IMG/VR virus record: IMGVR_UViG_3300034022_000795
Span: 1 to 33,004 of that record
Origin: a virus
DNA length: 33,004 nucleotides
Reading direction: 5' to 3' (one strand)
The translations under genes and the position numbers were made by a program. Positions 29,186-33,004 of this stretch are shown here, in pieces. Under the pieces are notes generated by a model. The model worked only from the letters and a program-made list of their open reading frames with translations. It did no database searches and was not told where the DNA came from. Position 1 is the first letter of the stretch; each line of letters starts with the position of its first letter.

Positions 29186-30280
29186 ATGGCACGCCCACCT
29201 AACCCTATACCCAAGTACATGTTACATAGTTCGGGACGCGCCCGGATCTATTACAACAGTGTGTATAAGTATCTGCCCGGGCTGTACAATTCGCCCGAAT
29301 CGCGCCAAGCGTTCTACGAATTTTGCGAAATCATCCACGCAACCGGCGATTGGCCTGTTGAGGTCGTGCCCGAAAAGCCACTCACGGTGATGGAATTAGG
29401 CATCAGGTATTTAGCCCATTGCGTCACCTACTACGGCCAGAACAAGAACGGTCGTACCGAGGCGGTGAACCTGCGCTATGCGGTGGATTCGCTCACTGAT
29501 CTGTACGGGAGTCGGCTCGCCAATGAGTTCGGACCACCACAACTAAAGGCTGTCCGGAAGAGCCTGATCAAAAAGGGGCACGTCAGGCGGTCAGTCAACA
29601 AACGAGCCACCCAGATCATCGCTTGCTTTAAGTGGGCGGTTGAAGAAGGTCTGGTTGAACCGGACGTTTGGCAGCGGCTGTCAGCAGTTAAGCCGATTGC
29701 ACCTGGACGTGAAGGCGCCGTGGACAATCCAGCCGTGGAACCGGTGACAAGCTCCCAATACGAACTGGCCCTGCCCTACCTTCCCGCCGGTGTAAAGATT
29801 GCGATTCAGGTCCAGCGACTCACGGGCATGCGGTCCAAGGAACTGCTGTCCATGACTCCGCAGGATTGCGACATGTCCCGCGAGCACTGGATATATCGGC
29901 TCGAAAAGCACAAGACCGAAAAGCACATCGGCGTTGCTTATGTCTTAATCCCGGCACCGGCGGTTGAACTACTTCAGGCGTGCATGCCGAAGACATTTTG
30001 TGACCGATGGTTCCCGTGGAGCGTCGGGCATCAGCAAAAGTCTGTCGCCCGTGCGTGCCTGTCCGCTGGTGTACCACATTGGTACCCACATCAATTACGC
30101 CACAATCTGGCGACTGAGATCAACGAAAAATTAAATATTGAAGCGGCTCAAAAGGTGCTTCGTCACACCGACCCACGCATGACGCGCAGATACTCTAAAG
30201 AGACCGTGGAAGGCTTGTTAAGCGTTGCCGACCAACTCTATCCCGATGTTAATTTAGGGGGGGGGGTAGAGATAAGCTGA
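29186..30280 (+). CDS. tyrosine recombinase (integrase)
   Basis: The protein has 364 residues from the ATG at 29,186 (MARPPNPIPKYMLHSSGRAR). The catalytic set is complete: Arg216 in RLTGMRSKELL, His302 and Arg305 in PHQLRHNLATE, His327 in VLRHTDPRMT, Tyr336 in RRYSKET; a lysine near 243 (HKTEK) is in the right place. The N-terminal half is a SAM-like core-binding domain (LAHCVTYYGQNKNGRTEAVN). It would integrate the phage at the tRNA end. The start is uncertain: 27 bases upstream another ATG is in frame, and neither has a strong ribosome site. A run of ten G's codes for Gly-Gly-Gly near the C-terminus. Confidence 0.92.
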   Translation: MARPPNPIPKYMLHSSGRARIYYNSVYKYLPGLYNSPESRQAFYEFCEIIHATGDWPVEVVPEKPLTVMELGIRYLAHCVTYYGQNKNGRTEAVNLRYAVDSLTDLYGSRLANEFGPPQLKAVRKSLIKKGHVRRSVNKRATQIIACFKWAVEEGLVEPDVWQRLSAVKPIAPGREGAVDNPAVEPVTSSQYELALPYLPAGVKIAIQVQRLTGMRSKELLSMTPQDCDMSREHWIYRLEKHKTEKHIGVAYVLIPAPAVELLQACMPKTFCDRWFPWSVGHQQKSVARACLSAGVPHWYPHQLRHNLATEINEKLNIEAAQKVLRHTDPRMTRRYSKETVEGLLSVADQLYPDVNLGGGVEIS

Positions 30281-30296
30281 GTCCAACTGGCTAAAC

Positions 30297-30327
30297 GCCC
30301 GCCATCACGACGATGGCGGGCTCTTTT
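30297..30327 (+). terminator. integrase terminator
   Basis: GCCCGCCATC pairs perfectly with GATGGCGGGC around a five-base loop and is followed by TCTTTT. It lies 17 bases beyond the integrase stop. It is a clear rho-independent terminator that isolates the integrase from the next gene. Confidence 0.85.
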
Positions 30328-30346
30328 GATGATCTAAGGAGAAACG

Positions 30347-30655
30347 ATGGCGAAGAAATTACACCGCGAAGATACGAAGATTTCGCCCGCCGGTCAAAAG
30401 TTGGGTTGTCAACTTTCGCCCGATGCTTCGGCACTTCTGGGAGCGCTCGAATACACGCTCAGTTGCGGATCCGGTCAGATTGTCACCCGATCCATCGTGG
30501 CGCTGATCGACGCGCTCCCAAGAGCCCAGGCGGATGGGATCGTCGCGATGATGCGGTTACGCGGGGCTAGTTTATCGCGGCTGAAACGGTCGATTCAGGC
30601 GGTTGAAAATGTGGCTGAAACGGTGGTCGATGGTGGGGCAGGGGAGGGGGCGTGA
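30347..30655 (+). CDS. uncharacterised protein
   Basis: This 102-residue protein (MAKKLHREDTKISPAGQKLG) is preceded by an AGGAG ribosome site. A middle region, 'GALEYTLSCGSGQIVTRSIV' then 'ALIDALPRAQADGIVAMMRL', is helical, and the end is Gly/Ala-rich. It follows the integrase terminator, and no promoter was identified for it. I do not recognise its family. Confidence 0.5.
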   Translation: MAKKLHREDTKISPAGQKLGCQLSPDASALLGALEYTLSCGSGQIVTRSIVALIDALPRAQADGIVAMMRLRGASLSRLKRSIQAVENVAETVVDGGAGEGA

Positions 30656-30670
30656 AAATTATTTTGAGAA

Positions 30671-30710
30671 TATCACATAAATAGTCTTGACTCTGTATCA
30701 AAGTGTGATA
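30671..30710 (+). promoter_or_regulatory. promoter/operator of the small-gene group
   Basis: TTGACT at 30,687-30,692 is followed by TAATCT/GATAAT-like sequence (30,707-30,714), with spacing 14-16, so the -10 is uncertain. Around it are TATCACA (30,671-30,677) and its reverse complement TGTGATA (30,704-30,710), plus TATCA/TGATA (30,696-30,710). Inverted repeats over a promoter suggest repressor control. The gap 30,656-30,765 holds no gene. Confidence 0.5.
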
Positions 30711-30740
30711 ATCTATAAGTGTAACGGTAAGAAAAGTAAG

Positions 30741-30765
30741 AAACACCTAACAGGGAGCCAGAACG
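30741..30765 (+). repeat. leader repeat copy 1
   Basis: The 25-base element AAACACCTAACAGGGAGCCA plus GAACG runs directly into the ATG at 30,766. It contains the AGGGAG ribosome site. Almost the same sequence precedes two more genes. Confidence 0.7.
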
Positions 30766-31116
30766 ATGATCGCAACAACAACGACTCTTGATTCATGTGG
30801 CAAATGTGACGGAACTGGCGTTATCCAAGCCTTCCGCCATATAGACAACGGCGTTTGTTACGCTTGTAACGGTGTCGGTCAAGTAACAACTAAGGTATCT
30901 AACACGGTCGCGTTCAACCCGATCTTCAACAGTCATGACATTGAAGACCGTCGCATCAGATTCTTTGGGTCGCTTACAGTTGACAAGTTCTTGTCACTAC
31001 CTAGGGCCAAACGAGACTTTATTGCAGATTGGTCAGGGTGGCAGTACGAAACTAACCCCGCAATCTGCGATCGTTTCATGACGGTTTTTAGAGCCGCTTG
31101 GCTGGCCTCAGTCTAA
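30766..31116 (+). CDS. zinc-ribbon protein with DnaJ-type CxxCxG motifs
   Basis: This 116-residue protein has two CxxCxG-type motifs (SCGKCDGTGVI and VCYACNGVGQV), a pattern that binds zinc and is found in DnaJ's central domain and in many small phage proteins. The rest, 'HDIEDRRIRFFGSLTVDKFL' and 'RAKRDFIADWSGWQYETNP', is mixed. It may bind RNA, DNA or unfolded protein. It is the first of three genes sharing the leader repeat. The promoter at 30,687 probably drives it. Confidence 0.6.
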   Translation: MIATTTTLDSCGKCDGTGVIQAFRHIDNGVCYACNGVGQVTTKVSNTVAFNPIFNSHDIEDRRIRFFGSLTVDKFLSLPRAKRDFIADWSGWQYETNPAICDRFMTVFRAAWLASV

Positions 31117-31126
31117 CCCCATCCGG

Positions 31127-31151
31127 CCCCTCTGCGGAGGGGTAAGTTTTT
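31127..31151 (+). terminator. weak terminator/attenuator
   Basis: CCCCTC pairs with GAGGGG around TGCG, then TAAG and TTTTT. It sits between the first two small genes, so it could reduce but not stop read-through to the second. Confidence 0.5.
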
Positions 31152-31159
31152 GAGTTTGA

Positions 31160-31183
31160 AAACACCTAACAGGGAGCAGAACG
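31160..31183 (+). repeat. leader repeat copy 2
   Basis: AAACACCTAACAGGGAGCAG then AACG, one base shorter than copy 1, ending at the ATG at 31,184. Such repeats could arise by module duplication or share a regulator. Confidence 0.7.
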
Positions 31184-31474
31184 ATGAGAACTTTGATCCA
31201 GATAACCGACGCCCAGATCGACGAGATTTTCCTCGATGAATTCGGCCATTCAGATGTTTGCGAATTTGACTTATCTTACACCGCCGAAACGATCGAAAAC
31301 TTTTTGACGGCACGAAAGAACTGGCAGGACTGGGGCACACTGTCGGAAGGCGTCACCGATCTCGGCGGCTACAAGTACATCGCTGTTGACCGTTGTCAGG
31401 CTCTCAAGGGGCAAACGCGGGTCAATATTATTGTTGTTGATTTCGGCAATGCACGAGCTATTTACCAGTCCTAA
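31184..31474 (+). CDS. uncharacterised 96-residue protein
   Basis: The protein (MRTLIQITDAQIDEIFLDEF) is acidic and alpha/beta in character: 'SDVCEFDLSYTAETIENFLT', 'YKYIAVDRCQALKGQTRVNI' and 'IVVDFGNARAIYQS'. The alternation of strands and acidic helices suggests a small globular protein; the family is not recognised. It is the second member of the repeat-led group, with spacing that follows a weak terminator. Confidence 0.5.
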   Translation: MRTLIQITDAQIDEIFLDEFGHSDVCEFDLSYTAETIENFLTARKNWQDWGTLSEGVTDLGGYKYIAVDRCQALKGQTRVNIIVVDFGNARAIYQS

Positions 31475-31496
31475 ACACCTAACAGGAGCCAGTAAG
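31473..31496 (+). repeat. leader repeat copy 3
   Basis: AAACACCTAACAGGAGCCAG then TAAG, ending at the ATG at 31,497. It overlaps the stop of the previous gene. It differs from copies 1 and 2 by a missing G in the ribosome site region and a changed last block. Confidence 0.7.
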
Positions 31497-31775
31497 ATGA
31501 TCGAAAAAACAGCCTACATTCTGACGCTCACCGAAGTTTTTGACGCAACCGCCGCCGCCCACCCGGATGCGGTCCACCGAGTCGAAAGCCTCGAAGAGCA
31601 AGCTGACGGGACAATGGAGTGGGTCAACATGGCTGACGCCAAGGTGATCATTCTGAAGGGCGAAAAGGCTCTATATGTTGACGAGATTGACGGCTACCAG
31701 CTTTTGGAAGACCTTGACACGCTTACCCACGCAACTGTCAGGCTCGTGGGACTGGAGTCAGTCGATGAGGACTGA
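31497..31775 (+). CDS. uncharacterised 92-residue protein
   Basis: The protein (MIEKTAYILTLTEVFDATAA) is acidic, with 'VESLEEQADGTMEWVNMADA' and 'KALYVDEIDGYQLLEDLDTL'. It could be a small anti-defence or host-takeover factor by acidity and position, but this is conjecture. The start is fixed by the leader repeat; an upstream in-frame stretch is shadow. It overlaps the next gene by 11 bases. Confidence 0.5.
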   Translation: MIEKTAYILTLTEVFDATAAAHPDAVHRVESLEEQADGTMEWVNMADAKVIILKGEKALYVDEIDGYQLLEDLDTLTHATVRLVGLESVDED

Positions 31776-31971
31776 CTTTGTCGTCTCCAAAGACCGCCCC
31801 GAAGTGACCCACATCCCCACCGGCATGATCTGGGAGTTCAAGCGAACGCCCGAAGGCTATTGGGACGGTTTAGTGATCAATATGGATAAGTGTCCCAAGT
31901 GGCCCGCCGATGAATTGGCCAGGCTGTGCAGTCAGGCTGGAGAAGCCCTGAAAAAAGAATGGAAACTATGA
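31765..31971 (+). CDS. small uncharacterised protein of 68 residues
   Basis: This protein (MRTDFVVSKDRPEVTHIPTG) starts within the last codons of the preceding gene. It has 'MIWEFKRTPEGYWDGLVIN' and a helical end (ADELARLCSQAGEALKKEWK). The start and end overlaps, with ATGA at 31,968-31,971, show translational coupling. The function is unknown. Confidence 0.5.
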   Translation: MRTDFVVSKDRPEVTHIPTGMIWEFKRTPEGYWDGLVINMDKCPKWPADELARLCSQAGEALKKEWKL

Positions 31972-32186
31972 GTGAACCCGTCAAACGTGGCCGCGGCAGG
32001 CCGCGTGTCGAGAAAATGCAGCGTCAACCCCGCGTGTACAAGCTGACCGAGGCGGCGGGTCTTGCTGAGCGGTTCGCGTTCAGCTTGCCACCGCAGCTGC
32101 GGGATAAGATCCGGCGTGTCGCTGCGGCTCGCGGTGTCAGGGAGGCTGAAGTGGTGCGGGGGTGGTGTGAGGATGCACCGGAGTGA
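31968..32186 (+). CDS. AT-hook plus ribbon-helix-helix-like small DNA-binding protein
   Basis: This 72-residue protein begins MSEPVKRGRGRPRVEKM, an AT-hook core (RGRPR) in basic surroundings. It continues FAFSLPPQLRDKIRRVAAAR and GVREAEVVRGWCEDAPE, like an RHH strand-helix-helix. It probably binds DNA and regulates nearby promoters. It ends the small-gene group. The stop lies in a 7-bp hairpin (32,179-32,196). Confidence 0.6.
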   Translation: MSEPVKRGRGRPRVEKMQRQPRVYKLTEAAGLAERFAFSLPPQLRDKIRRVAAARGVREAEVVRGWCEDAPE

Positions 32187-32237
32187 TTTCGCTCCGATGC
32201 GGTTAGTAACTCTAATTAGTGGAGCCGGGAATGAAGA

Positions 32238-32267
32238 TTGTTGCTTGGCTATTGTTGGTGATATAAT
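32238..32267 (+). promoter_or_regulatory. promoter of the micro-ORF/RNA cassette
   Basis: TTGTTG, 18 bases, then a perfect TATAAT at 32,262-32,267. The next 110 bases hold the 34-residue micro-ORF, followed by a strong terminator. There is no larger gene in 32,187-32,423. Confidence 0.6.
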
Positions 32268-32302
32268 GTCCCCACACACAACCGGTGAAGACCGGGGCGG
32301 AA

Positions 32303-32407
32303 ATGTTGGTTGGTATGTTCACTGGCTGGCAGGACCGCAACCACGGAGCGTTCGGACGGGGATGTCGTATTTCAGAAGTTAGAACCCGCTATTCCCTAGA
32401 AGGTTGA
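32303..32407 (+). CDS. 34-residue micro-ORF or leader peptide
   Basis: MLVGMFTGWQDRNHGAFGRG, then CRISEVRTRYSLEG. A GGGGCGG site stands just before the ATG at 32,303, and the stop lies in the loop of the terminator. Whether the transcript works as a peptide or as an RNA of about 140 bases (32,274-32,416) cannot be decided. The clear promoter and terminator favour an expressed unit. Confidence 0.4.
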   Translation: MLVGMFTGWQDRNHGAFGRGCRISEVRTRYSLEG

Positions 32408-32425
32408 GCGGGTTTTATTTTATTT
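32383..32425 (+). terminator. terminator of the small cassette
   Basis: AACCCGCT pairs with AGCGGGTT around a 16-base loop that has its own CC/GG pairing, followed by TTTTATTTTATTT. It is strong on the plus strand. It separates this cassette from the convergent PKD gene, whose own stop is at 32,424-32,426. Confidence 0.75.
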
Positions 32426-33004
32426 ATAGCGAAATATAAGTCCCGTGCGAGTTTGTGCCTGCGGACCAGTAAGCGGTTAAAACGACACGGTATTTCGTGC
32501 CTGAAACATCCGTGTCGTAAGTGTGCGAAGGCGTGAGCGTGCTGATGCCGGAACTGGTAACGCCGTCTCCCCAGTCGATCGTGTAGGTCGATCCGGCGGG
32601 AATTTGGACTGTCCAAAATATCTGAAAACTGACGGCTCGAAATTTCGTCCCCGTCACCGATTTGATTGCCAGATAAACTTTCGGCAGCGGTGAATCGGTG
32701 GTCGCTCCGAACGGCATCCCCACCAGAGACGCGGTGAAATTATCCGTCACGACATCGGTGGCGTTGATCTTGGTGAATCCCAGCGTGTTGGAATAACCTT
32801 CGGTGCACGGGAAGCCAGACGCATCGTGACCGCCCCAAAACTGGGTGCCGATGATCTGATCCCCGTAGTGGTAGGTAACGTGCAGGTAGGCGATCTTGTT
32901 CACGGTTTGCGAAAATGTGAACACGAATCCCGCATTATGGGCGTAATCTGGTGGGATGAAAAACGGTGCTCCTGATGGCCCTGTGTGAACGGTGTTTCGC
33001 TGTG
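32424..33004 (-). CDS. PKD-like-domain protein, C-terminal part (enters from the right edge)
   Basis: The frame is open from the right edge (…NTVHTGPSGAPFFIPPDYAH) to TAA at 32,424, so the start is outside the window. It has 'AGFVFTFSQTVNKIAYLHVT', 'GFTKINATDVVTDNFTASLV', then a PKD-like module, 'GSTYTIDWGDGVTSSGISTL', 'TPSHTYDTDVSGTKYRVVLT', with the typical W-G-D-G and S-H-T-Y landmarks. PKD domains are in surface and fibre proteins. In this phage context a fibre or decoration protein is possible; a host surface protein is also possible if the phage ends nearby. Confidence 0.6.
   Translation of the reverse strand, partial: QRNTVHTGPSGAPFFIPPDYAHNAGFVFTFSQTVNKIAYLHVTYHYGDQIIGTQFWGGHDASGFPCTEGYSNTLGFTKINATDVVTDNFTASLVGMPFGATTDSPLPKVYLAIKSVTGTKFRAVSFQIFWTVQIPAGSTYTIDWGDGVTSSGISTLTPSHTYDTDVSGTKYRVVLTAYWSAGTNSHGTYISL

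Overview
This window reads as most of the genome of a temperate, long-tailed (siphovirus-like, HK97-type) bacteriophage. The host is probably a planctomycete: the integrase begins with an arginine/proline-rich segment followed by an 'NSPESRQAF' block that I associate with planctomycete tyrosine recombinases. That link rests on recall and was not searched. Most genes are packed end to end, and many pairs share the four-base ATGA start/stop overlap, as expected for long phage operons.

Layout. (1) Positions 1-24,470, all on the minus strand, look like one very long operon read from right to left. It starts at a near-consensus promoter at 24,547-24,575. It first makes small coiled-coil proteins, an SSB-like protein, a CsrA homologue, a ParB/DNA-methyltransferase fusion, an HNH nuclease, an AP2-domain protein, a RuvC-like resolvase, a ParB-like protein and a Mom-like DNA-modification protein. 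It then runs into packaging and head genes (DUF5681-type putative small terminase, TerL, portal, Mu F-like head protein, prohead protease). Next comes an unusual 7-kb block of adsorption and exported proteins (BppU-like protein, fibre, LamG-type protein, secreted nuclease, holin-like membrane proteins, papain-like peptidase). Only after this block come the major capsid protein, connector, head-tail and tail genes, ending in a tape-measure gene cut by the left edge. (2) Positions 24,471-25,021 hold a likely replication origin: about ten copies of a 10-bp iteron in two opposed arrays around a Z-DNA-prone alternating tract, then the terminator of the replication operon. (3) Positions 25,022-28,521 (minus) hold a second operon: a ribbon-helix-helix (RHH)-like regulator, a small protein, a KilAC antirepressor-like protein and a large primase-helicase. 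(4) Positions 28,522-28,679 are a compact divergent promoter/operator region, a candidate genetic switch. (5) Positions 28,680-32,186 (plus) hold a small protein, a tRNA-3'-end-like attachment site, the integrase, and a string of small genes. Three of those small genes share a near-identical leader. (6) Positions 32,187-33,004 hold a promoter/micro-ORF/terminator cassette facing a minus-strand PKD-domain gene cut by the right edge.

How it works together. The divergent region would decide between the leftward replication operon and the rightward gene. The primase-helicase and the SSB-like protein would act at the iteron origin. The Mom-like and methyltransferase genes would modify phage DNA, the terminase/portal/capsid set packages it, and the fibre/LamG proteins handle adsorption. 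The most unusual elements are the phage-borne csrA with a structured leader and a tRNA-like element upstream, a series of strong intercistronic hairpins, a perfect 26-bp palindrome inside the ParB/methyltransferase gene, a -1 frameshift in the tail-chaperone genes, and the displacement of the capsid gene from the protease gene.

All family assignments come from motifs and recall, not database searches.
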